From assembly GCF_001865575.2 (NCBI RefSeq), contig NZ_CP017562.2, positions 682,001 through 746,000 of the forward strand: a DNA stretch of 64,000 nt. The letters are read 5' to 3'. This DNA comes from Paraburkholderia sprentiae WSM5005 (lineage in GTDB: Bacteria; Pseudomonadota; Gammaproteobacteria; Burkholderiales; Burkholderiaceae). The stretch's first letter is position 1. Each line of letters starts with the position of its first letter. Under the pieces are notes generated by a model. The model was not told the DNA's origin. It saw only the letters and a list, made by a program, of their open reading frames with translations, and ran no database searches. Of this stretch, positions 51,223 to 62,263 are shown piece after piece. A program made the position numbers and the translations under genes.

Positions 51223-53616
51223 TCAGTAGGCGCGGTAGCTGGCTGCTCCCGCTGCGGACAAGGGCACGGAGTTCTCGCAGTGGACCAGATTCTCCGCATT
51301 CATCGGCTTGGTCAAAAGGTACCCTTGCACGTAGTCGCATCCTGCGTCGCGCAGCGCATGCAGCTGTTGATTCGTTTCGACACCTTCAGCGGTCACTTTG
51401 ATGCCGAGTTCGTGCGACATCTGAATGATGCCCCGGACGATCGATGCGGCCGCCGCGTCGCGGCCCAGTCTTGCCGTGAATGAACGGTCGATCTTGACGA
51501 TGTCCGGCGAGAAATCGGCCAGATAACGCAGGCTCGAATACCCGGTTCCAAAATCGTCGATGGCGATGCGCACGCCAAGGCGCTTGAGCGCCATCAGCGT
51601 TGCTTGCGCGAGAGTAGGGTTTTGCATCAACGCGCTTTCGGTCAGTTCGATTTGCAGGCAGCGCGGCGGCACTCGGTGTTTTCGCAGCGCCTGGTCGACT
51701 ATCGCGACAAGCGAGTCATCCCTGAGCTGGCACGCGGACACGTTCACCGACATCGACAGCTCTTTTTTGCCGGCGGCCTGCCAGACGGCCAGTTGAGCGA
51801 GCGCCGCGTCCATGACCCACGCCCCGACTTCGACGATGAACCCGCTTTCTTCCAGGATCGGGATGAAGCTGCCGGGACCCACTAGCCCTCGCGCGGGATG
51901 ATTCCATCGAACCAGTGCTTCGACGCCTTTCACAGCCAAAGATGCCGGCTCATGAATGCCCTGGAAATGGAGGATGAATTGGTCGGACGCGAGCGCGGTT
52001 GGCAGATTGCGCTCCAGTTCGAAATCGCCGAGCACGTCGCTTGACGCTTCGTCGGCGAAGCGGAAGCCGTTGCGGCCGCCTTTTTTCGCCGCATACATCG
52101 CGATATCCGCGCTCGTCAGCAGCGCCTCGTGCTCGCAGCCATGCTCAGGAAAGATCGATATGCCGATCGACGCCGTCACGAATGGCGCGGCGAGGTCCTT
52201 GGCGTCGCTTGAAAACAGGTTGAGAAGAGACTGCGCCAACCTTGCCAACGAGGCCCTGTCGCTGTCGCCCCTGACGATGACCGCGAACTCGTCTCCGCCG
52301 AGGCGCGCGACGCAGGAATCGGGGCGAAGCGCTCCCTGAATGGCTTTGGCGACGTCCTGCAGCAGACGGTCAGCGGCCGTATGGCCCAAGGTATCGTTGA
52401 GGACCTTGAAGCGGTCGAGGTCGACGAACATGAGGCCGAAGGCGACGTTCTGCCTGCAAAGCGTCTTCATGTGGCGGATCAGCGCGCTGCGGTTAGCCAA
52501 GCCGGTCAGCCCATCGGTGTAGGCCAAATGGTCAAGCGCCGCGAGGCGTTCCTGTTCCAGCGTGACGTCCTCGCTGACACCGACGATGCGCACCACGTTT
52601 GCGGCGCCATCGCGCACGGGATAAGCCGTGCTTCTGATCCAGCGCAGGCAACCATCGGGGCGGCGGATGCGGTATTCGAAGCGACCCTCCGCCACTTCGG
52701 ACGCGATGCGGTTCATTTCGGCGAGCACAGGCTCGCGGTCCTCGGGCACCACGAGATCGAGCCACGCTGAAGGCCTGTTGCTGAGCTCTTCAGGCGTAAT
52801 GCCGAACACGCTCTCGACACCCGCGCTGACATGATGACAGCGTTCAAAATGCGAGCTATACGAATAGAACACGAGCCGGACATGCAATTCCATCTCGTGC
52901 ATCAGCTCGTCGCGTTCGCGGAGTGTTTTCAACAGCTCCGATTGTTGCGTGACATCCTCTGACGCACACAGCAGCGCGTCCACCGCGCCGTTCTCTCCTC
53001 TCACCGGCGTGAGTGTGGAGTTCCACCATTTGGTGCGCCCCTTCGTCGTCGCGCAGCTTCCAGTGAAAGACGAACTGCTTCCAGACAGGGCGTCCGCCAA
53101 CGCTTTCTCGGCCGCCGTGCGGTCCTCACCGGTCCAGAACTCGAGCCAGTCCGCGCCGGCGAGTTGCTCTGGTGACTCCGCCTCCATCAACACGGCGCCA
53201 TGCTCCGACACGCGCAGCATTTTTCCGTCTTTCGAGAGCACTTTCAGGCAGTCGCGATTCGCATGCAGAAGCCCGCCTGCCAGTGCGATGGCGGCACTGT
53301 GCTGGGCGTGATCAAAGGCGAGTTTTCGACGAACCAGCGCAAGGCCGGCGACACCTGACACCATCGACAGCGCGAGACGAACGGTAATCGGCGCTTCGCT
53401 GACTGCCTGGTTCACGAGAGCGCCTATGCCAACGCCGGCAGACGTGGCAATCAGCAGACTCGTTACCGGTACGGCCCTGCGTTGACCGAACCGCGACAGG
53501 AAATAGGAAAGAAACTGCTGGTTGCGCGCTGACCAACCATTGGCGTGTGCGTCGCTATCGACCCGGGACTCGATCGGGTTGGTCTTCTTTGGCCGCCATG
53601 CCGCTTTGGATCTCAC
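51223..53616 (-). CDS. PAS-GGDEF-EAL signalling protein
   Basis: This 797-residue protein starts at GTG 53616 behind CGGAGAA. The order is: ~35-95 two membrane helices (VTSLLIATSAGVGIGALV, LALSMVSGVAGLALV); two PAS domains at ~115-365 (WLEFWTGEDRTAAEKALADAL, RFEYRIRRPDGCLRWIRSTA); GGDEF at 440-444 (RLGGDEFAVIV), EAL at 566-568 (VEALVRWNHP), with DDFGTGYSS near 690. Both motifs are intact, so dual cyclase and phosphodiesterase capacity is possible. It makes or breaks c-di-GMP at the membrane in response to a signal. Confidence 0.92.
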   Translation of the reverse strand: MRSKAAWRPKKTNPIESRVDSDAHANGWSARNQQFLSYFLSRFGQRRAVPVTSLLIATSAGVGIGALVNQAVSEAPITVRLALSMVSGVAGLALVRRKLAFDHAQHSAAIALAGGLLHANRDCLKVLSKDGKMLRVSEHGAVLMEAESPEQLAGADWLEFWTGEDRTAAEKALADALSGSSSSFTGSCATTKGRTKWWNSTLTPVRGENGAVDALLCASEDVTQQSELLKTLRERDELMHEMELHVRLVFYSYSSHFERCHHVSAGVESVFGITPEELSNRPSAWLDLVVPEDREPVLAEMNRIASEVAEGRFEYRIRRPDGCLRWIRSTAYPVRDGAANVVRIVGVSEDVTLEQERLAALDHLAYTDGLTGLANRSALIRHMKTLCRQNVAFGLMFVDLDRFKVLNDTLGHTAADRLLQDVAKAIQGALRPDSCVARLGGDEFAVIVRGDSDRASLARLAQSLLNLFSSDAKDLAAPFVTASIGISIFPEHGCEHEALLTSADIAMYAAKKGGRNGFRFADEASSDVLGDFELERNLPTALASDQFILHFQGIHEPASLAVKGVEALVRWNHPARGLVGPGSFIPILEESGFIVEVGAWVMDAALAQLAVWQAAGKKELSMSVNVSACQLRDDSLVAIVDQALRKHRVPPRCLQIELTESALMQNPTLAQATLMALKRLGVRIAIDDFGTGYSSLRYLADFSPDIVKIDRSFTARLGRDAAAASIVRGIIQMSHELGIKVTAEGVETNQQLHALRDAGCDYVQGYLLTKPMNAENLVHCENSVPLSAAGAASYRAY

Positions 53617-53773
53617 GCTGTTCTCCGACTGCCTGGTTAAGCGGCAGCCCGAACGCTAGTTGCCGCCCCATCTTGCATATTACGGTATGAATCCCTGAAT
53701 CTTTAACGCATGGAGCGACGACGGAAGCGCGCAGCGCTACAGATGGGGTGTCGGAATGCGCGCCTATCAGCGT

Positions 53774-55135
53774 TCAGCCTTTGCGAGGCTTGACCTGCGC
53801 GAACTGACGAATGCTGTCCGCCAGAGCGGGTAGGCCGAAGTCGCGAGCGACGTAGTGAGCCACCTGCCGGGTGGCCAGATCGATAGTCACGTGATCGTCG
53901 GGTGCTTTGGTGTTGGGCCCGTCAACGGCGGAATGGTATTCGATACGCAACTGTCTGGCGTTGGCGATGAGCCGTAAATAGCCGAAGTTGCGGTCGTCGT
54001 AGTTTTCGAGGACGACGGCGTCCGTGTCTTTCGATGCTGCCTGCATCAGCTGCGGCGCGCGAAGGGGCGGCTGTCCGTTGGTGGTGAGTCGTTGCACCGC
54101 ATGACCGCCGTTGCCACACACGATGTAAGGGATGTGGGTGCCATCCGAACGGGTTCGCGTAAAGCGCTGATAGTTGTGCGCGTGTCCCGCGAGGTCCGCA
54201 TGCGGCCATATGCCGACCTCGTTGCAGACGGTATCGATCTGCTGTTGCATGTCGACGCTCCAGCCATGACGGCCGCGCGCCACATAGGGAGGATGATGAT
54301 GCGCGAAAAGCAGGGCGCCTCGATAGTTCTCTTTCTTCACCCGTAATAACGCCGCTTTCAGGAACTTCAACTGGCTATTGCCGATGTGACGGTCTGCGAT
54401 CACACCGGGATCCTCGAGCGTATTGCTGTACAACGCAATGATGCGCACGAACGGCGCCTCGAACGTAAAGAAAACGCCCGGCTGAATTTGTGCCGTGCGT
54501 GACAGATGGCCGGCATCAGGAGAGACCTGGAAGCAGTCGGAGCAGAAGTTCCTAAGAAACGCCTGCAGGCTTTTCTCGTGCTTCAACGGCGAAACCATGC
54601 CGTCGTGGTTGCCGGCGGCGGCGAGAATCGGCGCATGATAGTCCCGATACGGCTCATAGAACTGATCGTAGTAGTACTGCGCTTCGCCAAAGCTGTAGAC
54701 GATGTCGCCCAGCAGAAAGTTGAATTGCGGCACCTCCGCGGGATCCGCTTCGTCGAAGTCGCTGACCATCTTGTCCGCTACTTCGTTCTGGGTAGACGGA
54801 CCTTTGGTACTGCCGCAATCGCCGGTGGCGTGAAACACGATCTGTCCGCTCGCGGTGATGCCGTCGACCAGCGTCTGGTTGTTGTCGACCACCTCCGCGA
54901 ACGTCAGCCGGGGCTCGGTGCCGCCGCGCGGCGCGGGAAACGGCAGCGCCTTCAGCTTGTGCTCGCGGTTCAGTTCGTCGATGACCTTGTAGGCGGCCGC
55001 ATCCGATGCATGCCTGACCACGAAAGTTTGCGGATCCGGCGTGGGCTGCGGCTGCGAGAAAACGGGCGCGGCGAGAATCCTGCCGGTGTGGTTGCCGCGT
55101 GCGGCTGTCGAGTCGTCTGAACGCTTCTTCGGCAT
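53774..55135 (-). CDS. Metallophosphoesterase
   Basis: This 453-residue protein starts at ATG 55135 behind AAGGAGG; a longer frame upstream is less likely. The calcineurin-like phosphoesterase core has the five metal motifs: ATGDCGS (Asp), LLGDIVYSFG (Gly-Asp), AAAGNHDG (Gly-Asn-His-Asp), FAHHHPP and AGHAHNYQR (Gly-His-x-His), spanning ~120-340. A basic C-terminal tail follows. No signal peptide is seen. Relatives are purple-acid-phosphatase-like; the substrate is unknown. Confidence 0.88.
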   Translation of the reverse strand: MPKKRSDDSTAARGNHTGRILAAPVFSQPQPTPDPQTFVVRHASDAAAYKVIDELNREHKLKALPFPAPRGGTEPRLTFAEVVDNNQTLVDGITASGQIVFHATGDCGSTKGPSTQNEVADKMVSDFDEADPAEVPQFNFLLGDIVYSFGEAQYYYDQFYEPYRDYHAPILAAAGNHDGMVSPLKHEKSLQAFLRNFCSDCFQVSPDAGHLSRTAQIQPGVFFTFEAPFVRIIALYSNTLEDPGVIADRHIGNSQLKFLKAALLRVKKENYRGALLFAHHHPPYVARGRHGWSVDMQQQIDTVCNEVGIWPHADLAGHAHNYQRFTRTRSDGTHIPYIVCGNGGHAVQRLTTNGQPPLRAPQLMQAASKDTDAVVLENYDDRNFGYLRLIANARQLRIEYHSAVDGPNTKAPDDHVTIDLATRQVAHYVARDFGLPALADSIRQFAQVKPRKG

Positions 55136-55347
55136 GTCCGATCCTCCTTGATCGTCGAACGAGTGCGGCCACGCGGTTGCCGGCACACCATCAGCAGGTG
55201 ACGGCGCCGGCCCTAGCCGGATGCACCGTTCAGACGAACGCAACGCGAGGAAGTTCAGATCCGGTTGCCGTTGTGCAACGCATGCGGCGCGAATTGCGCC
55301 GTACCGCCGTTGCGTGCGAAAGCCGGGTTCGCGGTAGCGCGTATTCG

Positions 55348-56640
55348 TTACGACGGCACGAACACGCCGATTGCCGCCAGCGCCATGGCGAGCGTTGCCA
55401 GCCAGCCTCCCCAGGCCAGTATGCCCTTGACGGCGAACTGTCCCATGACCCGCCGGCTTCGGGCCATCAACATCATGATGATCATGATCGGCACCGCGGT
55501 AACGCCATTGATCACCGCGCTCCAGTACAGCGCGCGGATCGGGTCGAAATGCATGAAGGTGATGGCCACACCGCCGAGGATAGCCAGGGCGATCACCGCA
55601 TAAAATTGCCGCGCCAGCGTCAGATGCAACGCGAGACTGCTGCGCCAGCGAAAGCTGCCCGCCGCGGCGTAGGCGGCCGAGCCCGCGAGGACCGGAAGCG
55701 CGAGCAGGCCGGTGGCGACGATGCCGAGCGCAAACAGCATGTAAGCGAAACGCCCGGCAAAAGGCTCGAGCGCGCGAGCGGCATCAGCGGAGGTTTTGAC
55801 ATCGATGTGATGCGCATGAAGCGTTGCCGCCGCCGTCAACATGATGAAGAATGCGACGAAGTTGGAGACCCCCATGCCGACCCACGTATCGAAACGGATC
55901 CTTCGTAACTGTGCGGGCGCCTGGTACGGTACCTGACGCAACGGAGCCTGCCTCGGTGCCGAGCGCATTTCCTCGACTTCCTGCGACGCCTGCCAGAAGA
56001 ACAGATATGGACTGATCGTCGTGCCCAGCACCGCGACGATCATGGTCAGATAGCCCGACGTGAGGGAAACGCGCGGCAAGACGATGGCGCGTGCAACCTC
56101 ACTCCAGGAAATCGGAACGATGAATGCGACCGCGACGTACGCGAGCAGCGATAGGGCGGTCCACTTCAGCATGCGCGCATACGTGTCGTACGGGACAAAA
56201 ATCTGCAGAACGACGGAAAAGACACCGAGGCCGACCACGTACACGTGCTGCGGCCCTGGCAGCAGCAAACCGACTGCGGCGCCCATCGCCGACAGATCAG
56301 CCGCGATGTTGATCACGTTTGCGATGACGAGCAGGGCGACCGCGCCGTACAGCAGCCATGGCGGGTAGTGCGCGCGCATGTTGGACGCGAGACCTTTGCC
56401 GGTCACCCGGCCGATCTGTGCGCTCACCAGTTGTATCGCGGTCATCAACGGATAGGTGATCAGGACCACCCACAGAAGGTTGAATCCGAACTGCGCGCCG
56501 GCCTGCGAATACGTGCCGATCCCGGACGGATCGTCATCCGCGGCGCCTGTGACGAGGCCAGGGCCTAGCCGTTTGATCCAGGATCGCTCGACGGGGTCGC
56601 GAACTTCCGATTCGGGCTCGATCAATTTTTCGTCGTTCAT
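55348..56640 (-). CDS. NRAMP-related divalent metal transporter
   Basis: This 430-residue membrane protein starts at ATG 56640. It has about eleven helices and the LeuT-fold NRAMP layout, with GPGLVTGAADDDPSGIGTYSQAG in TM1 and TTISPYLFFWQASQEVEE in TM6. Canonical Mn/Fe NRAMPs have Asp-Pro-Gly-Asn in TM1 and Met-Pro-His in TM6; here the Asn is Ser-Gly-Ile and the Met-Pro-His is absent. The metal site therefore differs, as in NRAMP-related magnesium-type carriers. Substrate is inferred to be a hard divalent cation rather than Mn. It has no neighbour clue; no riboswitch is seen upstream. Confidence 0.85.
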   Translation of the reverse strand: MNDEKLIEPESEVRDPVERSWIKRLGPGLVTGAADDDPSGIGTYSQAGAQFGFNLLWVVLITYPLMTAIQLVSAQIGRVTGKGLASNMRAHYPPWLLYGAVALLVIANVINIAADLSAMGAAVGLLLPGPQHVYVVGLGVFSVVLQIFVPYDTYARMLKWTALSLLAYVAVAFIVPISWSEVARAIVLPRVSLTSGYLTMIVAVLGTTISPYLFFWQASQEVEEMRSAPRQAPLRQVPYQAPAQLRRIRFDTWVGMGVSNFVAFFIMLTAAATLHAHHIDVKTSADAARALEPFAGRFAYMLFALGIVATGLLALPVLAGSAAYAAAGSFRWRSSLALHLTLARQFYAVIALAILGGVAITFMHFDPIRALYWSAVINGVTAVPIMIIMMLMARSRRVMGQFAVKGILAWGGWLATLAMALAAIGVFVPS

Positions 56641-56963
56641 GTATGTCTCCTCGCGGCAACGTCAAGCAAATCGCGGGCCCGGTGTCCCTGCCAGCGTTGT
56701 CAGGCTTGGCAAGCGGGAGTCGGCTGCGGATAATGGACGCGCTTGACGGGCGATGCGCAGCCGCCAACCCGGCAACTCCGCGAGCGGCTCGGACAGCGCG
56801 AACAACGCATGTCGCCGGCCCCTGCGCCCGGCGGCTGTAGGACCAAAGTCCGATTGAGGCGGAATCGTTGCGTGTCATCATGGAAGTTTGGCGTTGAAGT
56901 GCTTCAGTGCCGGGGCATCGAGGCGAGCTTGCACCGGCCCAATCCGATAGAGGCAGGACGCAT
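56641..56963. other. Divergent promoter region of NRAMP and narG genes
   Basis: This 323-base region separates the divergent NRAMP gene from narG. The only FNR-like hit is TTGAAGTGCTTCAG (56894-56907), which has one weak half-site and is not convincing. No strong promoter or riboswitch was read. Confidence 0.45.
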
Positions 56964-59900
56964 ATGAGCCACTTTCTGGACAGGTTGCGTTACTTCACGG
57001 CCCCCCGTCCCCAGTTTTCGGATGGTCATGGTGCTGTCACAGACGAAGACCGGCAATGGGAGAATGCTTACCGCCAGCGCTGGCAGCACGACAAGATAGT
57101 TCGCTCAACTCATGGAGTGAATTGCACGGGGTCCTGCTCGTGGAAGATCTATGTGAAGGGCGGCATCGTCACGTGGGAAACGCAGCAGACGGACTATCCT
57201 CGCACCCGGCCGGACATGCCCAATCACGAGCCACGCGGATGCTCGCGCGGCGCATCCTATTCGTGGTACCTCTATAGCGCCAACCGCCTGAAATACCCGC
57301 TCGTGCGCAGTGCGCTCGTCAAGCTCTGGCGCGAGCGCCGCGTTTCGCTGGAACCGGTGCAAGCCTGGCAGTCGATCGTTACCGACGAGGCCGCGCGGCG
57401 CGGCTATCAGAGCCGCCGGGGCCTTGGCGGCTTCATTCGTTCCACATGGGACGAAGTCAACGAAATCGTCGCGGCCGCCAACGTCTATACGGTCAAACAG
57501 CATGGACCCGATCGGGTGGTCGGCTTTTCGCCGATCCCGGCGATGTCGATGGTCTCTTACGCGGCGGGTTCGCGTTACCTTTCGCTGATCGGCGGCGTTT
57601 GCCTGAGCTTCTACGATTGGTATTGCGATCTGCCGCCTGCGTCTCCGCAGACCTGGGGCGAGCAGACCGACGTGCCGGAATCGGCGGACTGGTACAACTC
57701 GACGTTCATCGTGATGTGGGGGTCGAACGTTCCGCAGACGCGCACGCCGGACGCGCATTTCATGACGGAAGTGCGCTACAAGGGCGCCAAGATCGTCTCC
57801 ATCTTTCCCGACTACGCGGAAGGCGCCAAGTTCGGCGACATCTGGCTGCATCCGAAGCAAGGCACCGACGCGGCGCTCGCGCTCGCGATGGGCCACGTAA
57901 TCCTGAAGGAATTCCACCTGACCGGCAAAAGCGACTACTTCGTCGACTACTGCCGGCGTTTCACCGACATGCCGTGTCTGGTGCGCCTCGTGCCGCACGG
58001 CGACGCCTATGTGCCCGAACGGCTCGTGCGCGCGTCGGACTTCGACGACGCGCTCGGTCAGGCCAATAATGCGGAATGGAAGACCGTGATGATCGACGCG
58101 GCGAGCAATGAATTCGTCGTGCCGCTCGGCTCCGTGGGCTTTCGCTGGGGACAAAAGGAAGGCGAGGACCAGGGCAAATGGAACCTGAAATCCGAAGCGG
58201 CCACAGGCGAGCCGCTCATGCCACGGCTTTCGCTCGCCAATGCGCATGATGACGTGGTCGCCGTGCTGTTTCCGTATTTCGGCAATATCGCGCACCCGCA
58301 TTTCCATCACACCACGCATGGGTCGCAACTGTCGCGCAAGATCGGCGTGCGCAGGATCGCGACGCGGAATGGCGAGATGCTCGTCGCTACGGTCCACGAC
58401 CTCTTCGTGGCCAACTATGGGCTCGACCAGGGGCTCGGCGGCGAGCACATCGCGAGGGACTACGACGACGATTTGCCGTACACGCCGGCATGGCAGGAAG
58501 CGATCACGGGTGTCAAGCGCGCGGATGTGATCTCGGTGGCGCGCCAGTTCGCGGAGAACGCGCATAAGACACAGGGCAAGTCGATGGTGATCATCGGCGC
58601 CGGGATCAATCACTGGTTCCACATGGACATGTCGTATCGCGCGATCATCAACATGCTGATCATGTGCGGCTGCGTCGGCAAGTCGGGCGGCGGCTGGTCA
58701 CACTATGTCGGTCAGGAAAAATTGCGCCCGCAAACGGGTTGGACCGCGCTTGCCTTCGCGCTGGACTGGCATCGCCCGCCGCGCCATATGAACGCGACAT
58801 CGTTCTTCTATGCGCATACCGACCAGTGGCGCTACGACCCGATGAACCCTACCGCACTGCTGTCGCCGCTGGCGGACGCGTCCCGCTTTCATGGCGCGCC
58901 GATCGACTACAACGTGCGCGCCGAGCGCATGGGGTGGCTGCCGTCCGCGCCGCAACTGGCCGTCAACCCGCTCGATTACGGGCGCGCGCTGAACGACCCG
59001 GCGCAAGCCGCGGCAACGGTCGTGCGCGATCTGAAGTCCGGCAGCCTGCGCATGGCCTGCGAGGACCCGGACCATCCCGACAATTTCCCGCGCAACCTGT
59101 TCGTCTGGCGCTCGAATCTGCTGGGTTCGTCGGGCAAGGGGCACGAATATTTTCTGAAGCATCTGCTCGGCACGATCAACGGCGTGCAGGGCGAAGAAGT
59201 GGTGAAGTCCGGCCATCCGCGTCCCGAAGAGATCGCCTGGCACGACGAGGCGCCGCGCGGCAAGCTGGACCTGCTCGTCACGCTCGATTTCCGCATGTCG
59301 ACCACCTGCATGTATTCCGACGTCGTGCTGCCTACCGCGACGTGGTACGAAAAGGACGACATGAACACGTCGGACATGCACCCGTTCATTCACCCGCTGT
59401 CGGCGGCCGTCGATCCGGCCTGGCAGTCGAAAAGCGACTGGGAGATCTTCAAGGGCATCGCCAAGCGGTTCTCGGAGCTGAGCGAGGGCCACCTCGGCGT
59501 CGAACGCGACATCGTGCTCGCGCCGATCGCGCATGACAGCCCGGCCGAACTTGCCCAGCCGTTCGACGTGCAGGACTGGAAGCGCGGCGAATGCGAGCCG
59601 GTGCCCGGCAAGACCATGCCCTCGGTGCTGGTGGTCGAGCGCGACTACCCCGCCACGTACGCGAAGTTCACCTCGCTCGGACCGTTGATGGACAAACTCG
59701 GCAACGGCGGCAAAGGCGTCAGTTGGGATACGAAGGACGAGGTCGCGCTGCTCGGGGACCTCAACTACCGGGTCGCCGACGCGGGCTGCGCGAAGGGCCG
59801 TCCGCGCATCGACACGGCGCTCGACGCCGCCGAGGTCATTCTGTCGCTCGCGCCGGAGACCAACGGCGCGGTGGCCGTCAAGGCCTGGAGCGCGGTGACC

Positions 59901-60739
59901 GCGATGACCGGTATCGAACACGCGCATCTGGCCGATGCGCGTGCCGACGAAAAAATCCGCTTTCGCGACATCCAGGCCCAGCCGCGAAGATCATCTCGTC
60001 GCCGACCTGGAGCGGCATCGAATCGGAACACGTGTCGTACAACGCGGGTTATACCAACGTGCACGAGCTGATTCCGTGGCGTACGCTGAGCGGCCGCCAG
60101 CAGCTCTATCAGGATCATCTGTGGATGCGCGCGTTCGGCGAATCGTTGTGTGTCTACAAGCCGCCGATCGAAACCGGCAGCTACGAGCACATGGCAGGGG
60201 CGCGCTCGAACGGCAACCCAGAGATCGTGCTGAATTTCATTACGCCGCACCAGAAGTGGGGCATCCATAGCACCTACACCGACAACCTGCTGATGCTCAC
60301 GCTGTCGCGCGGAGGGCCGATCGTATGGCTCTCGGAAGCCGATGCGCAGGCGATCGGGCTGGTCGATAACGACTGGATCGAGTGCTACAACGCGAACGGC
60401 GCCCTGTGCGCGCGCGCCGTGGTCAGCCAGCGGGTGCCGCGCGGCATGGTGATGATGTATCACGCCCAGGAGAAGATCGTGAACACGCCCGGCTCGGAAA
60501 TCACCGGCACCCGCGGCGGCATTCACAATTCGGTCACCCGCGTGGCGCTGAAGCCGACGCATATGATCGGCGGCTATGCGCAGCTCGCGTATGGCTTCAA
60601 CTACTACGGCACGGTGGGGTCCAACCGTGACGAGTTCCTGATCGTGCGCAAGATGAAGCACATCGACTGGCTCGACGACACGCCGCCTCTCACCATGAGC
60701 CCGCCCGTCCAGCCATTGCGGCAAGGAGAAGCATCATGA
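56964..60739 (+). pseudogene. narG: Nitrate reductase alpha subunit, interrupted by a one-base frameshift
   Basis: This is the molybdenum catalytic subunit of membrane nitrate reductase. The first frame starts at ATG 56964 and keeps the E. coli numbering of the FS0 ligands (His50, Cys54, Cys58, Cys93) and of the Mo ligand Asp222. At codon ~1007 (59982-59987, after QAQP) the frame shifts. The correct continuation, RKIISSPTWSGIESEH, is read from 59987 in another frame and runs to a stop at 60737-60739. One base is missing: CGAAG is found where CGCAAG is expected. Joined, the protein would be ~1258 residues, as normal. As written, the frame ends at 60071 with unrelated residues. It could be a true mutation or a sequence error. 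Confidence 0.93.
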
Positions 60740-62262
60740 AAGTGCGCGCGCAGATCGCGATGGTGCTCAACCTCGACAAGTGCATTGGCTGCCATACGTG
60801 CTCGGTGACTTGCAAGAACGTCTGGACGAGCCGCGAGGGCATGGAATACGCGTGGTTCAACAACGTCGAGACCAAGCCCGGCATCGGCTATCCGAAGGAC
60901 TGGGAGAACCAGGAGCGCTGGCGCGGCGGCTGGACGCGCCGCAGCGACGGCAAGATCGAGCCGCGCCTGGGCAACAAATGGCGGCTGCTTGCCCAGATCT
61001 TCGCCAATCCGCGTTTGCCGGAGATCGACGATTACTACGAGCCCTTCACCTTCGACTACGCGAACCTGCATGAGTCGGGCGATACGAAAGCCATGCCGGT
61101 CGCGCGGCCGCGCTCGCTGATCAGCGGCGAGCGGCTCGAGAAGATCGAATGGGGGCCGAACTGGGAGGAGATTCTCGGCGGCGAGTTCGAGAAGCGCTCG
61201 AAAGACTACAACTTCGAGAACGTGCAGAAGGACATCTACGGGCAGTTCGAAAACACCTTCATGATGTACCTGCCGCGCCTGTGCGAGCACTGCCTGAATC
61301 CGAGCTGTGTCGCGTCGTGCCCGTCGGGGTCGATTTACAAGCGCGAAGAGGACGGCATCGTGCTGATCGATCAGGACAAGTGCCGCGGCTGGCGCATGTG
61401 CGTGTCCGGCTGCCCGTACAAGAAGATCTACTTCAACTGGCAGACCGGCAAGGCGGAGAAGTGCATCTTCTGCTATCCGCGCATCGAAGTCGGGCAGCCG
61501 ACGGTCTGCTCGGAAACCTGCGTCGGCCGCATCCGCTATCTGGGCGTGCTGCTTTACGATGCGGATCGCATCAGCGAGGCCGCCAGCGTCGAAGAGGAAC
61601 ACGATCTGTATGAAGCGCAGCTCTCGCTGTTTCTCGACCCGCACGATCCGCAGGTCGTCGCCCAGGCCGAGCGCGATGGCGTGCCGGCAGCGTGGATCGA
61701 CGGTGCGCGGCGCTCGCCCGTCTACAAGATGGCGATCGACTGGAAAATCGCCTTTCCGCTGCATCCGGAATTCCGCACGCTGCCGATGGTGTGGTACGTG
61801 CCGCCGCTGTCGCCGATCAACGCGGCGGCCAACAGCGGCGAGCTCGGCATGAATGGATATCTGCCCGATGTCGACGCGCTGCGCATCCCGCTGCGTTATC
61901 TGGCCAACCTGTTGACCGCCGGCAAGGAAGAGCCCGTCAAGCTGGCGCTCGAACGGCTGCTGGCCATGCGCGCCTTCATGCGCGCCCGTCATGTCGACCA
62001 GCTCGAGGTGCCTGGCGTGCTGACCCAGGCCGGCTTGACGGTCGCCCAGGTCGAGGACATGTACCGCTATCTGGCGATCGCCAACTACGAAGACCGCTTC
62101 GTGATTCCGACCGCGCATCGCGAGTATGCGGAAGACGCGTTCGACCTGCGTTCGTCATGCGGCTTCTCGTTCGGCAACGGCTGTTCGGACGGCAAGTCGG
62201 AAGCGAGCCTGTTCAGCACGAAGAAGGGCCGTCGCACGATCCCCATCCGGCAGGAGCCTTGA
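60736..62262 (+). CDS. narH: Nitrate reductase beta subunit
   Basis: This 508-residue iron-sulfur protein starts at ATG 60736, overlapping the narG stop in ATGA. It has four cysteine groups. The first group (Cys16, Cys19, Cys22, Cys26 in KCIGCHTCSVTCKN) holds FS1, and later groups (CEHCLNPSCVASCP, CRGWRMCVSGCP, CIFCYPR) hold the others. One cluster is a [3Fe-4S] because the expected Cys is Trp in CRGW. It passes electrons from NarI to NarG. It follows the NarG gene directly, so it is translated even if NarG is broken. Confidence 0.95.
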   Translation: MKVRAQIAMVLNLDKCIGCHTCSVTCKNVWTSREGMEYAWFNNVETKPGIGYPKDWENQERWRGGWTRRSDGKIEPRLGNKWRLLAQIFANPRLPEIDDYYEPFTFDYANLHESGDTKAMPVARPRSLISGERLEKIEWGPNWEEILGGEFEKRSKDYNFENVQKDIYGQFENTFMMYLPRLCEHCLNPSCVASCPSGSIYKREEDGIVLIDQDKCRGWRMCVSGCPYKKIYFNWQTGKAEKCIFCYPRIEVGQPTVCSETCVGRIRYLGVLLYDADRISEAASVEEEHDLYEAQLSLFLDPHDPQVVAQAERDGVPAAWIDGARRSPVYKMAIDWKIAFPLHPEFRTLPMVWYVPPLSPINAAANSGELGMNGYLPDVDALRIPLRYLANLLTAGKEEPVKLALERLLAMRAFMRARHVDQLEVPGVLTQAGLTVAQVEDMYRYLAIANYEDRFVIPTAHREYAEDAFDLRSSCGFSFGNGCSDGKSEASLFSTKKGRRTIPIRQEP

Positions 62263-62263
62263 C

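Noticed and set aside
56894-56907. FNR-like site before narG
   Set aside because: TTGAAGTGCTTCAG matches the FNR dyad only loosely, with a poor second half-site. Not enough to call.
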